A stretch of 64,000 nt of DNA, taken from Bradyrhizobium iriomotense (GTDB lineage: Bacteria > Pseudomonadota > Alphaproteobacteria > Rhizobiales > Xanthobacteraceae). The position numbers and the translations under genes were made by a program. The notes under the pieces are model-generated. The model did not search any database. It saw nothing but the letters and a program-made list of their open reading frames with translations, and had not been told where the DNA came from. The stretch's first letter is position 1. Each line of letters opens with the position of its first letter. Where the stretch lies: the NCBI RefSeq assembly GCF_018130765.1, contig NZ_JAFCJZ010000011.1, forward strand, positions 124,001 through 188,000, written 5' to 3'. Shown here one piece after another: positions 52,177-60,725 of the stretch.

Positions 52177-52431
52177 ATGCCTTACATCACCATTTCCACC
52201 GTCCGCGGCATCCTGGACGCGGCACAGAAGAAGACGCTGCTCGAACGGATCACCGACCTGATGGTCGAGGTCGAAGGGCAGGGCAGCCCGGACTTCCGCC
52301 GCAACGTCTGGGTCAGGATCGAGGAGCAGGAGCCCTCGCACTGGTCGCTCGGCGGGATGCAGCCGACGAGCGAGATCATCGCGAGCACGTTCGGTGCGAT
52401 CGGAGCCGATGGCGTGAGGGTGGCACGGTAG
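52177..52431 (+). CDS. 4-oxalocrotonate tautomerase family protein
   Basis: 84-residue member of the 4-OT family: MPYITISTVRGILDAAQKKT gives the N-terminal catalytic Pro after Met removal, and the body has LLERITDLMVEVEGQGSPDF and RIEEQEPSHWSLGGM. Family enzymes isomerise unsaturated keto acids through the Pro-1 amine. The ATG at 52177 was chosen so Pro follows Met; a start at 52165 would bury it. Divergent from the GlxA-type gene. Confidence 0.85.
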   Translation: MPYITISTVRGILDAAQKKTLLERITDLMVEVEGQGSPDFRRNVWVRIEEQEPSHWSLGGMQPTSEIIASTFGAIGADGVRVAR

Positions 52432-52623
52432 CAGCGCCTGGCGCAGGGCGGATCAGCCCAAGGCCTGTCCCAAGGCATGGTCCGCCACTGCCTCTGCTCA
52501 ACCGATCACATCGCCATCCTGCGTGGCCTTCCCATTGCGTTGCACAATCGCAACGTTGGTCTCTACGCGCAGCATTGAGGTTCTCAAGAGGAACACCATA
52601 TCCTCTGCTAGGGAGCCCTTGCC

Positions 52624-54021
52624 GTGCAGACCATGAAGGCGGCCCTCGTTGCGGCGATCACCGTCGTGGCTTTGACCTGCTGCCTCCTTCCCAGCTCAGC
52701 GGAGGAGGGCGGCCGTGTCGTCCTGATTGTTTCGATCGACGGGGCCATTGGCCCTGCGTCGGCCAGCTATGTGAAGGAGGCTTTGGCCAAGGCGAGCGAA
52801 CGGCGCGCCGAGGTCGTGCTTCTGAGAATGAACACGCCCGGCGGTCTCAATTCCAGCATGCGCGAGATCATCACGGATGTGCTCGCCTCGCCCATCCCTG
52901 TCGTCGGTTACGTCGCTCCCTCCGGCGCCCACGCGGCGAGTGCGGGGACCTATATCCTTTATGCGACCCACATCGCGGCGATGGCGCCAGGCACCAATAT
53001 CGGTGCGGCGACGCCGGTGCAGATTGGCGGGCCGCTGCCGGGTCTGCCGGGCGGTGCGCCGGACAAGGGCGGCAAGGACAAGAAGGACGGTGACCAGCAG
53101 GGCGAGCTGAAGGATCCAATGACGGCGAAGGCGACCAATGATGCGGTCGCTTTCATCCGCAGCCTTGCGGAGCTGCGCGGCCGCAATGTGGACTGGGCGG
53201 AGAAGGCGGTCCGAGAAGCTGCCACACTTTCTGCCAACGGCGCGCTCGAGGCTCATGCCATCGATCTCGTCGCGCGCGATCAGGCTGCATTGCTGAGGCA
53301 GCTGGACGGCCGTGTGGTGGAGGTTGCAGGCGGCAAGACGCAACGCCTTGCGACGAAGGATGCCGTCGTTGAAGCCATCGACCCCGGATGGATATCCCGC
53401 TTCCTGGCGGTCATCACCGATCCGAACGTCGCGTTCATTCTCCTGATGGTCGGCATCTATGGCCTGATCTTCGAATTCATGTCTCCCGGTGCCGTCGCTC
53501 CGGGGGTCGTCGGCGCGATCTGCCTGCTGATCGGCCTCTATGCGCTCAATCTGCTGCCGGTCAATTATGCCGGCTTCGCCCTGATGCTGGTCGGGCTCGT
53601 GCTTCTCACCATCGAAGCCTTCAACCCGACCGTGGTGATCGGTCTCGGAGGAATCATCGCTTTCGTGCTGGGAGCCTTGATGCTTTTCAGGGGCGAGGCG
53701 CCTGGCTACCAACTGTCGTGGTGGGTGATCGGCATCACTGCGGCCGTGTTCACCGGCTTTGCGCTCGTCGTGCTTGGTTCACTTCGGCGGGTCCGCACGG
53801 CTCCTGCACTGGTCGGCGCGAAGGCCATGCGAGGCTTGCCCGCGGAGGTTCTCGACTGGAACGGGAACGAAGGTCATGTGTTCGCCCATGGTGAGCGCTG
53901 GCAGGCGCGCGGTGCCGAAACGTTCACGCCCGGAGAGATGGCCGAGGTCGCCAACGTCGTCGACCTGACGCTGCTGATACGACGCGCACCAGCCCGAACC
54001 GGCGAGGGAGGTCCATCATGA
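52624..54021 (+). CDS. NfeD-family membrane protein with ClpP-like serine protease domain
   Basis: NfeD1b-type long protein of 465 residues: signal peptide (MKAALVAAITVVALTCCLLP), a ClpP-class protease domain in the periplasm (VVLLRMNTPGGLNSSMREII near 63, PSGAHAASAGTYILYATHIA near 99 with the nucleophile Ser in HAASAG, the Lys in KDPMTAKATNDAVAF near 160), four or five membrane helices (about 255-385) and a C-terminal OB-like NfeD domain (ALVGAKAMRGLPAEVLDWNG near 395). Works with a stomatin partner encoded by the overlapping next gene (ATGA). GTG at 52624 or ATG at 52633. Confidence 0.92.
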   Translation: MQTMKAALVAAITVVALTCCLLPSSAEEGGRVVLIVSIDGAIGPASASYVKEALAKASERRAEVVLLRMNTPGGLNSSMREIITDVLASPIPVVGYVAPSGAHAASAGTYILYATHIAAMAPGTNIGAATPVQIGGPLPGLPGGAPDKGGKDKKDGDQQGELKDPMTAKATNDAVAFIRSLAELRGRNVDWAEKAVREAATLSANGALEAHAIDLVARDQAALLRQLDGRVVEVAGGKTQRLATKDAVVEAIDPGWISRFLAVITDPNVAFILLMVGIYGLIFEFMSPGAVAPGVVGAICLLIGLYALNLLPVNYAGFALMLVGLVLLTIEAFNPTVVIGLGGIIAFVLGALMLFRGEAPGYQLSWWVIGITAAVFTGFALVVLGSLRRVRTAPALVGAKAMRGLPAEVLDWNGNEGHVFAHGERWQARGAETFTPGEMAEVANVVDLTLLIRRAPARTGEGGPS

Positions 54022-54779
54022 TGCTGGAATATCTGACGTATGCGGCGCTTGCGCTGCTTGTCGTCATGTTTCTATCCCAGGCCATTCGAATCCTGCGCGA
54101 ATACGAGCGTGGCGTCGTCTTTACGCTCGGCCGCTTCACCGGCGTGAAAGGACCGGGCCTCATCCTCCTCATTCCGGTCGTGCAGCAACTCGTCAAGGTC
54201 GATCTGCGGGTGATGGTGCAGGTCGTGCCGCCGCAGGACGTGATTTCGCGGGACAACGTGTCGGTCAAGGTCAACGCCGTTCTGTACTTCCGCATCGTCG
54301 ACCCCGAACGAGCGATCATCAAGGTTGGCGACTACATGGCCGCCACCAGCCAGCTCGCCCAGACCACGTTGCGCTCGGTCCTCGGCAAGCACGAGCTCGA
54401 CGAGATGCTTGCCGAGCGCGACCGGTTGAACGCCGACATCCAGGAAATCCTCGACAAGCAGACCGACGTCTGGGGCATCAAGGTCACCGGCATCGAGATC
54501 AAGGACATCGACATCAACGAAACCATGGTTCGCGCGATTGCCAAACAGGCTGAGGCGGAGCGCTTGCGGCGGGCCAAGGTGATCAATGCGATGGGCGAGC
54601 AGCAGGCTGCTGAAAAGCTAGTCGAAGCCGGCCGGATTCTTGCGCAGGAGCCTCAGGCGATGCAGCTGCGCTATTTCGCGGCTCTCCACGACATCGCGGG
54701 CGAACGGTCGTCGACCGTCGTGTTTCCGCTTCCGACGGGTCTGCTAGACCATTTCATGCCGCGGCGGGACAATCCATAG
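54018..54779 (+). CDS. Slipin/stomatin family (SPFH) protein
   Basis: 253-residue membrane-anchored SPFH protein: helix ALALLVVMFLSQAIRILREY near 10, then REYERGVVFTLGRFTGVKGP, VPPQDVISRDNVSVKVNAVL near 73, TLRSVLGKHELDEMLAERDR near 115 and the coiled-coil AKQAEAERLRRAKVINAMGE near 175. It is in a typical nfeD-slipin operon; NfeD proteases are known to cut the C terminus of slipins in archaea. Possible role in membrane-domain organisation or stress. Confidence 0.92.
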   Translation: MMLEYLTYAALALLVVMFLSQAIRILREYERGVVFTLGRFTGVKGPGLILLIPVVQQLVKVDLRVMVQVVPPQDVISRDNVSVKVNAVLYFRIVDPERAIIKVGDYMAATSQLAQTTLRSVLGKHELDEMLAERDRLNADIQEILDKQTDVWGIKVTGIEIKDIDINETMVRAIAKQAEAERLRRAKVINAMGEQQAAEKLVEAGRILAQEPQAMQLRYFAALHDIAGERSSTVVFPLPTGLLDHFMPRRDNP

Positions 54780-54859
54780 GGAAAGCAGCAGGCTGACCCA
54801 TCTTCGGCCTCAATGGGCGTATCGAATGTCGATCCCTACTTAAACGGGAGGACAATTCG

Positions 54860-55993
54860 ATGACGAAGCCTACCGCCAGCCCAGCCAGCTGTCGCCAACT
54901 ATCCATGCTTACCATTCCGCTGATCTCGTTCGCGCTCTGGTCCGGCGGCATCGGCGCAGCGGCGCACGCTGCAGAGCCGGGCAAGGAGGCTTCGTCTGGC
55001 ACCCTGCCGCGCATTCTCGTGCTTGCGACGGGAGGCACCATCGCCGGCCAGGCCGATCCGCGCGCGACCGGTGCGTACAAGTCCGGCCAGATCACGGGCG
55101 AGCAGCTGATGCAGTCGGTGCCGGGCCTCGACAAGCTGGCGAAGCTGAACGCCGAGCAGATCTCGTCGATCGGCTCCCAGGACATGAACGACAAGGTCTG
55201 GTTCGCGCTGGCCCGCCGCATCCAGGACGCCTTCGACAAGAATGAAGCCGACGGCGTCATCATCACCCATGGCACGGATACGCTGGAGGAGACCGCGTTC
55301 TTCCTCGACAACGTGGTGCGCGGCGACAAGCCGGTGGTGATCGTCGGCTCGATGCGGCCGGCCACTGCGGTCAGCGCGGACGGCCCCGGCAATCTCTACG
55401 AAGCGGTGCAGGTGGCGGCCGATCCACGCTCTCGCGGGCGTGGTGTCATGGCCGTGCTGAACGACAAGATTCAGGGCGCGCGCTCGGTGACGAAGACCAA
55501 CACGACGAGCATCGAGACCTTCAGCTCCCCCAATGACGGCCCGGTCGGTTATGTCGACACCGCCGGCGGCATCCGTTTCATGACCCAGGCCGCCGGCTTC
55601 AAGCGCGCGACCTATCAGCTGCCAGCAGGCGAGCAATTGCCGCGCGTCGAGATCGTCTACTCGCACGCCAATATGGACGCCGTTCCGATCGAGGATGCCA
55701 TCTCGCACGGAGCCAAGGGCATCGTGCTGGCCGGCGTCGGCGACGGCAATACGTCGAAGTCCGCACTCGACGCGCTCGAGGCTGCCGCAAAGAAGGGCAT
55801 CCTCGTCGTCCGCTCGACCCGCGTTCGCTCCGGCTTCGTCACGCGGAACGTCGAGGTCGACGATGACAAGAACGGGTTCGTCGTGTCCGAGGATCTCAAT
55901 CCGCAGAAGGCGCGGGTGCTCACCCAGTTGCTGATCGCGAGCGGCGTGTCGGCGCCGGCCGAGCTGCAGAAGGCGTTCACTGCAACGTGGTAG
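54860..55993 (+). CDS. Type II L-asparaginase, periplasmic
   Basis: Hydrolyses asparagine (and possibly glutamine) to the acid and ammonia. The 377-residue protein has an N-terminal signal (MLTIPLISFALWSGGIGAAA), then the catalytic motifs LVLATGGTIAGQAD near 52 (first Thr) and IITHGTDTLEETAFFLDN near 134 (second Thr-Asp), plus NLYEAVQVAADPRSRGRGVM near 178. Normal length for type II enzymes. Located after the nfeD-slipin pair with an 80-base gap. No asparagine permease nearby. Confidence 0.93.
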   Translation: MTKPTASPASCRQLSMLTIPLISFALWSGGIGAAAHAAEPGKEASSGTLPRILVLATGGTIAGQADPRATGAYKSGQITGEQLMQSVPGLDKLAKLNAEQISSIGSQDMNDKVWFALARRIQDAFDKNEADGVIITHGTDTLEETAFFLDNVVRGDKPVVIVGSMRPATAVSADGPGNLYEAVQVAADPRSRGRGVMAVLNDKIQGARSVTKTNTTSIETFSSPNDGPVGYVDTAGGIRFMTQAAGFKRATYQLPAGEQLPRVEIVYSHANMDAVPIEDAISHGAKGIVLAGVGDGNTSKSALDALEAAAKKGILVVRSTRVRSGFVTRNVEVDDDKNGFVVSEDLNPQKARVLTQLLIASGVSAPAELQKAFTATW

Positions 55994-56093
55994 AGTGCAT
56001 CGAAACCCCGAGTCTGAGGGGATAGCAGCGCCGTTTCTGCACGGCGCTGCTCCACAGTGCGAGAAACGGTGATCGGCCGAATGCTCTCGTCCG

Positions 56094-56924
56094 CTAGTAT
56101 TTCGCGACGATCGGGCCGCCAAACTGGTAGTTCACGCCAAAGCGCGCGACGTTTTCACGGACGTGCAGGTCGGTCTGGTACGCAATTGGCGGCGTCACGA
56201 AATTGCATATGCCCACGGGCGTGATGCAAGTGTCGGTGTAGCTCGTCTTGCCGAGGTCCACATAGAGGTACTCGGCCTTGAGCGACCAGTTTGGTGCGAA
56301 CTTCCACTCGCCGCCCGCACCTGCAGTCCATCCCACCCGAGTCTGATCAAGCGATCCGACATAGGTGTCGCCGGACGCCGTAAACAGCAGGTTGCTTGTC
56401 GACTTGACCTGCCCGTACGCAAGGCCCCCTGTTGCGTAGAGAAGAAAGCTCGGCGTCACCAGCCCGCCAATCCGGCCGCGCACAGTGCCGAACCAGTTCA
56501 GTCGCTCGGTCTCCGCATGGATAAAACTTCCAGTCAAAGGCGCTGCGAGCGGGCGGTTGACTGAATTGCTGTCGCGAACGCCGTTGTAGTTGATGTCGGT
56601 TTCGATACCGAGCAGCCATCTGTCGGCCTGCCAGTTGTAACCGAGTTGTACGCCGCCTGTGAAACCAGAACCTCGGAAATCGGCAGAATCGGTTCTTGCA
56701 GGGTTAGCGGGTAGCAGAGCGGGATTGAAGTATCCTGCGACCGGCAACACCGTATCCGACGTGTCGTTCCAGGCGCCACCGACGTTTAAACCGGCATACC
56801 AGCCGGTCCATGTAACGGAAGGCGAAGCGACGACAGCCGGCCGCGCTTTCACCGCCATGTCCGCGGCCATGGACAGCGAGGGGAACGTGACGGCGAGCGC
56901 AAGTGCCAAGGCGGTAATCTTCAT
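56094..56924 (-). CDS. Outer-membrane beta-barrel protein (Omp25/RopB-like family)
   Basis: 276 residues from the ATG at 56924: signal peptide MKITALALALAVTFPSLSMA and a mature start ADMAVKARPAVVASPSVTWT, then WYAGLNVGGAWND near 41, GFTGGVQLGYNWQADRWLLG near 80 and the C-terminal VARFGVNYQFGGPIVAKY. Alternating hydrophobic strands and the final aromatic strand fit an eight-stranded OmpA/Omp25-type barrel. The longer frame to 57065 lacks a signal. Divergent from an AraC gene. Confidence 0.85.
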   Translation of the reverse strand: MKITALALALAVTFPSLSMAADMAVKARPAVVASPSVTWTGWYAGLNVGGAWNDTSDTVLPVAGYFNPALLPANPARTDSADFRGSGFTGGVQLGYNWQADRWLLGIETDINYNGVRDSNSVNRPLAAPLTGSFIHAETERLNWFGTVRGRIGGLVTPSFLLYATGGLAYGQVKSTSNLLFTASGDTYVGSLDQTRVGWTAGAGGEWKFAPNWSLKAEYLYVDLGKTSYTDTCITPVGICNFVTPPIAYQTDLHVRENVARFGVNYQFGGPIVAKY

Positions 56925-57345
56925 GGGAAGCTCGCTGCGACACGCGCCATGCCCAGATACAAGGCGCTTGCCCGGCAGCTGGATTTCGTCAGGTGGACCG
57001 AAGGTAGAAGCCGAAACAAGTCTTCCCATGATTGCCATTGAGCCCCCTGCAACCGGTGCGCGCATTCGAAAGTGCCGTCAGGCAGGTATACTGGGAGCGG
57101 GGCTGCTTCGGCTTGGGGCACGCGCTACACCGACTTGGACAGATCACCACAAGCAGGACGATAACTATCAACTGTGATCGCCTTGCCACATCCATGGGCG
57201 CGTCGGCCCTGAACCGACGTCGCATCAGGCCGCGCCTGAAGCGCCGGGCGATCCGAACGGGACATCGCAATGAAGGCCCTTTGAACACCGCTGGATTTCC
57301 TGCGACAAAGGAGCGCCGGGCAATCTACTCTTATGGAGCGGTGCG
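56925..57345. other. Gene-free stretch between the outer-membrane protein and AraC genes
   Basis: About 420 bases. It must carry both divergent promoters. I see no strong inverted repeat, terminator or gene; frames over it have no coding character. GGAG at 57334-57337 is the likely ribosome-binding site of the AraC gene. Confidence 0.5.
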
Positions 57346-58302
57346 TTGGATAATGGCGACGAATTGATCGCATTGGAGCTGTCCAGCTCCGCATTTGCCG
57401 ACCGCGACCGAACGGAGGCTTTTCACCAGATCTACGGGCGCGAAATTCTCAAGCTGGAGATCGAGCCGCTGCCAGACACGGCACTTCAGATCGACATGAA
57501 GCTGCGTGCGTTGCCTGGAATGTCCGTCGCGGCCGCGACCGTCTCTCCGATCTTCTGTCGCCACACCGAAGCGATGATCGACAACGACGATCCGGTGATC
57601 GTGCTCAACCGCGAGGGTGTGGCGATCCACAATCAGAATGGTCACGAGACCCATCTCGGTCCCGGCGATGCGATCCTGACCACGAATGGATTGCCGGGGA
57701 CCGCGACCAATTACACGACGCGGCGTGTGGTCAGCTGGCGGATCAGCCGCGCACTGATTGCGCCTCTGGTCGCGAACTTCGACGACGCCATCGGCAAGCG
57801 GCTGGACAGGCACAATCCGGCGCTTTCGCTCTTTCTGGATTATCTCGGCATCGTCAACGAGCGTCAGACGCTCGCGAACGCCGCAATGCGGCGGACCGTC
57901 GTGAACCATATGCTCGATCTCGGCGCCCTGCTGCTGGGCGCGACTCCGGATGTCGCCGAGATGGCAAACGCGCGCGGTGTTGCAGCCGCCAGAATGCGGA
58001 GCATCAAGGCGCTCATTCGCGCGCAGTCCGGCAATCCCGGGCTGAGCCTGGCTTCTGTGGCTTCCAAGCAGGGTATTTCAAAATCCTATGTCCGCAGGCT
58101 GTTCGAGCTCGAGGGTACGAGCTTTACCGAGTTCGTGCTCAATCAGCGGCTGGCCTCGGCCTACAAGATGCTCACCGACGTGAACTTTGCAGGCCGGTCG
58201 ATCAGCGAAATCGCGCACCGGTCCGGCTTCAACGACATCTCGTACTTCAATCGCACCTTTCGCCGCGTCTACGGCGCGTCCCCGTCGGATGTCCGCAAGT
58301 GA
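57346..58302 (+). CDS. AraC family transcriptional regulator (AraC_binding_2/feaR-like N-terminus)
   Basis: The 318-residue protein has a long N-terminal sensing domain with a cupin-like region (VIVLNREGVAIHNQNGHETH, then LGPGDAILTTNGLPGTATNY) and a C-terminal AraC domain: LASVASKQGISKSYVRRLFE then LEGTSFTEFVLNQRL and ISEIAHRSGFNDISYFNRTF, RRVYGASPSDVRK. The start is TTG at 57346 with GGAG eight bases upstream. Divergent from the outer-membrane protein gene but far from it; targets unknown. Confidence 0.9.
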   Translation: MDNGDELIALELSSSAFADRDRTEAFHQIYGREILKLEIEPLPDTALQIDMKLRALPGMSVAAATVSPIFCRHTEAMIDNDDPVIVLNREGVAIHNQNGHETHLGPGDAILTTNGLPGTATNYTTRRVVSWRISRALIAPLVANFDDAIGKRLDRHNPALSLFLDYLGIVNERQTLANAAMRRTVVNHMLDLGALLLGATPDVAEMANARGVAAARMRSIKALIRAQSGNPGLSLASVASKQGISKSYVRRLFELEGTSFTEFVLNQRLASAYKMLTDVNFAGRSISEIAHRSGFNDISYFNRTFRRVYGASPSDVRK

Positions 58303-58390
58303 TCTGTGCGACGGGTAGAACGAAGCCAAACCGATTGTAGTGGAGGACGGATTGCGCCTCGGCCGCCGTACCCTGCGATCGACCCAAACG

Positions 58391-58420
58391 AAAAGGCGCT
58401 CCTTTCGGAGCGCCTTTTGC
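58391..58420. terminator. Bidirectional terminator between AraC and glnA genes
   Basis: AAAAGGCGCTCC (58391-58402) pairs with GGAGCGCCTTTT (58407-58418) around TTTC. With A-tracts on one side and T-tracts on the other, it can end transcription from both the AraC gene (rightward) and glnA (leftward). Confidence 0.92.
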
Positions 58421-58443
58421 TTGTTGCAGAGAGTTCAGGCCGC

Positions 58444-59853
58444 TTAGCCCGAATAGTACATGTCGAACTCGACCGGGTGCGGGGTCATCTCGAAACGCTC
58501 GACCTCGGTCATCTTCAGCTCGATATAGGCGTCGATGAAGTCGTCGTCGAACACGCCGCCGTTCTTGAGGAAGCCGCGGTCCTTGTCGAGGTTTTCCAGC
58601 GCCTCGCGGAGCGAGCCGCAGACGGTCGGGATCTGCTTCAGCTCTTCCTTCGGCAGGTCGTAGAGGTCCTTGTCCATCGCCGGACCCGGATCGATCTTGT
58701 TCTTGATGCCGTCGAGGCCGGCCATCAGCATCGCGGCGAAGCCGAGATAGGGATTGGCAAGCGGATCGGGGAAGCGCACCTCGACACGCTTGGCCTTCGG
58801 CGAAGCGGTGTAGGGGATGCGGCATGAGGCCGAGCGGTTGCGCGCGGAGTAGGCGAGCAGCACCGGGGCCTCATAGCCCGGGACCAGGCGCTTGTAGGAG
58901 TTGGTCGACGGGTTGGTGAAGGCGTTGATCGCCTTGGCATGCTTGATGATGCCGCCGATGTAGTGGAGGCAGGTCTCCGACAGGTCGGCATATTTGTTGC
59001 CGGCGAACACCGGCTTGCCGTCCTTCCAGATCGACTGGTGCACGTGCATGCCCGAGCCGTTGTCGCCGTAGACCGGCTTCGGCATGAAGGTGGCGGTCTT
59101 GCCGTAGATGTGCGCGACCTGATGGATGCAGTATTTGTAGATCTGCAGGTGGTCGGCCATCAGCGTCAGCGTGTCGAACTTCATGCCGAGCTCGTGCTGG
59201 GCGGACGCGACCTCGTGGTGATGCTTCTCGACCTTGACGCCCATCTTGGCCATGGCCCCGAGCATCTCCGAGCGCATGTCCTGCACCGAGTCCTGCGGCG
59301 GGACGGGGAAGTAGCCGGCCTTGGTGCGGATGCGGTGGCCGAGGTTGCCGCCCTCATATTCCGTGTCGGTGTTGGTCGGCAGCTCCGAGGAGTCGAGGCG
59401 GAAACCGGTGTTGTAGGGGGAGGAGGAGAAGCGCACGTCGTCGAACACGAAGAACTCGGCTTCGGGGCCGACGAACACGCTGTCGCCCACGCCCATCGAC
59501 TTCACCATGGCTTCGGCCTTCTTGGCGATGCCGCGGGGGTCGCGGTTGTAGGGCTCGCCGGTGGTCGGCTCGAGCACGTCGCAGGTGATGACCATCGTGG
59601 TCTCGGCGAAGAACGGATCGATCGTCGCGGTCACCGGATCGGGCATCAGGCACATGTCGGACTCGTTGATCGCCTTCCAGCCGGCGATCGAGGAGCCGTC
59701 GAACATCGTTCCTTCGGCGAAAATGTCCTCATCGATCATGCTGACGTCGAACGTGACGTGCTGCCACTTGCCGCGCGGATCGGTGAAGCGCAGGTCGACG
59801 TATTTGACGTCGTTGTCCTTGATCGATTTCAGGACGTCTTTGGCGGTCTTCAT
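58444..59853 (-). CDS. glnA: Glutamine synthetase type I
   Basis: ATP-dependent ammonia assimilation to glutamine, dodecameric. The 469-residue protein begins MKTAKDVLKSIKDNDVKYVD, with MFDGSSIAGWKAINESDMCL near 51 (metal-site start), VGPEAEFFVFDDVRF near 126 (Glu ligands), NGSGMHVHQSIWKDGKPVFA near 266 (the NGSGMH motif), SARNRSASCRIPY near 339 and the adenylylation Tyr in DKDLYDLPKEELKQ near 399. So it is a GlnE-adenylylated GSI-beta form. It follows glnB on the same strand after 150 bases. Confidence 0.98.
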   Translation of the reverse strand: MKTAKDVLKSIKDNDVKYVDLRFTDPRGKWQHVTFDVSMIDEDIFAEGTMFDGSSIAGWKAINESDMCLMPDPVTATIDPFFAETTMVITCDVLEPTTGEPYNRDPRGIAKKAEAMVKSMGVGDSVFVGPEAEFFVFDDVRFSSSPYNTGFRLDSSELPTNTDTEYEGGNLGHRIRTKAGYFPVPPQDSVQDMRSEMLGAMAKMGVKVEKHHHEVASAQHELGMKFDTLTLMADHLQIYKYCIHQVAHIYGKTATFMPKPVYGDNGSGMHVHQSIWKDGKPVFAGNKYADLSETCLHYIGGIIKHAKAINAFTNPSTNSYKRLVPGYEAPVLLAYSARNRSASCRIPYTASPKAKRVEVRFPDPLANPYLGFAAMLMAGLDGIKNKIDPGPAMDKDLYDLPKEELKQIPTVCGSLREALENLDKDRGFLKNGGVFDDDFIDAYIELKMTEVERFEMTPHPVEFDMYYSG

Positions 59854-60004
59854 GCATACCCCTTTTGGCTCTGCGGGTCGGTTTCCAGATGAGCAAAATT
59901 ATTCTCGCTTGGGCGAGTTTTGCGCGACCGCACAAACGAAATCAGGCCGCCGAAGCAGCCTTATTTCTTGTCAGAGTGTCGCAAAATGCGGGATAGCACC
60001 CGGC

Positions 60005-60343
60005 TCAGATAGCGTCCAGCCCGGATTCGCCGGTCCGGATGCGGATCGCCTCTTCGATGTTGGAGACGAAGATCTTGCCGTCGCCGATGCGTCCGGTCTG
60101 CGCCGCGCGGCGGATCGCGTCGATGGCGCGCTCGACCAGGTCGTCGCCGATCACGATCTCGATCTTCACCTTGGGCAGGAAGTCGACGATGTATTCTGCG
60201 CCGCGGTAAAGCTCGGCGTGCCCCTTCTGCCGGCCGAAGCCCTTGGCTTCGGTGACGGTGATGCCCTGAAGGCCGACTTCCTGAAGCGCTTCCTTCACCT
60301 CGTCGAGCTTGAACGGCTTGATGATGGCTTCGATTTTCTTCAC
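60005..60343 (-). CDS. glnB: Nitrogen regulatory protein P-II
   Basis: Trimeric PII signalling protein that senses 2-oxoglutarate/ATP/ADP and controls GlnE and NtrB. The 112 residues start at GTG 60343 (VKKIEAIIKPFKLDEVKEAL) with GGGAGG upstream, the standard PII length. The T-loop has the uridylylation Tyr-51 in YRGAEYIVDFLPKVK, and the B/C loops are GDDLVERAIDAIRRAAQTGR and IGDGKIFVSNIEEAIRIRTG. The longer frame to 60490 has no PII-like sequence. The glnB-glnA order and NtrC control are established in Bradyrhizobium. Confidence 0.97.
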   Translation of the reverse strand: MKKIEAIIKPFKLDEVKEALQEVGLQGITVTEAKGFGRQKGHAELYRGAEYIVDFLPKVKIEIVIGDDLVERAIDAIRRAAQTGRIGDGKIFVSNIEEAIRIRTGESGLDAI

Positions 60344-60725
60344 TGCGCGCCTCCCGGCCTTTCGATCAAATAGCAACGTCTTCGTCAGGATGCGCTTTTC
60401 TTCACGCACGATTTTGTCTTCGCTATGCCGGGATCCCTGACCAGTCCGGCAACAACGGCCGGCCACACCCAGATAAGCGTCAGTGAGCACGACGAACCGA
60501 AGCGGCTTCCTCGAAAGCAGGGTCTATGCCAAGTTGCAAATGCCCTGATTATTGGAGCGTTATCAGCCTTTTAACGAGCATCTCTGATAGGTGGCGCCGA
60601 CCGGGCCAAAATACCGAAGACTACGAAATAGGCAAATAGTTCAGTATCTGTGCAGATCTGTGTTCCCGGCGCCGGATCGGCATAAAAGATGCCTGCTGAA
60701 GAGGCGTTTGTACCAGGGAAGTGGC
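60344..60725. other. Divergent regulatory gap between glnB and nnr
   Basis: About 380 bases. Besides the sigma-54 site (listed separately) the gap contains an AT-richer middle. NtrC would be expected upstream of the sigma-54 site, between 60540 and 60660, but I could not assign a good TGCAC/GTGCA pair. Confidence 0.5.
60516..60531 (-). promoter_or_regulatory. Sigma-54 promoter of glnB(A)
   Basis: Read on the minus strand, TGGCATAGACCCTGCT has GG and GC separated by exactly 10 bases, the invariant sigma-54 feature, and matches TGGCAC-N5-TTGCT with two mismatches. It points toward glnB and would start transcription about 160 bases before the GTG. In B. japonicum glnB is known to be NtrC-activated at tandem promoters, so a second, sigma-70 promoter may lie nearby. 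Confidence 0.7.
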
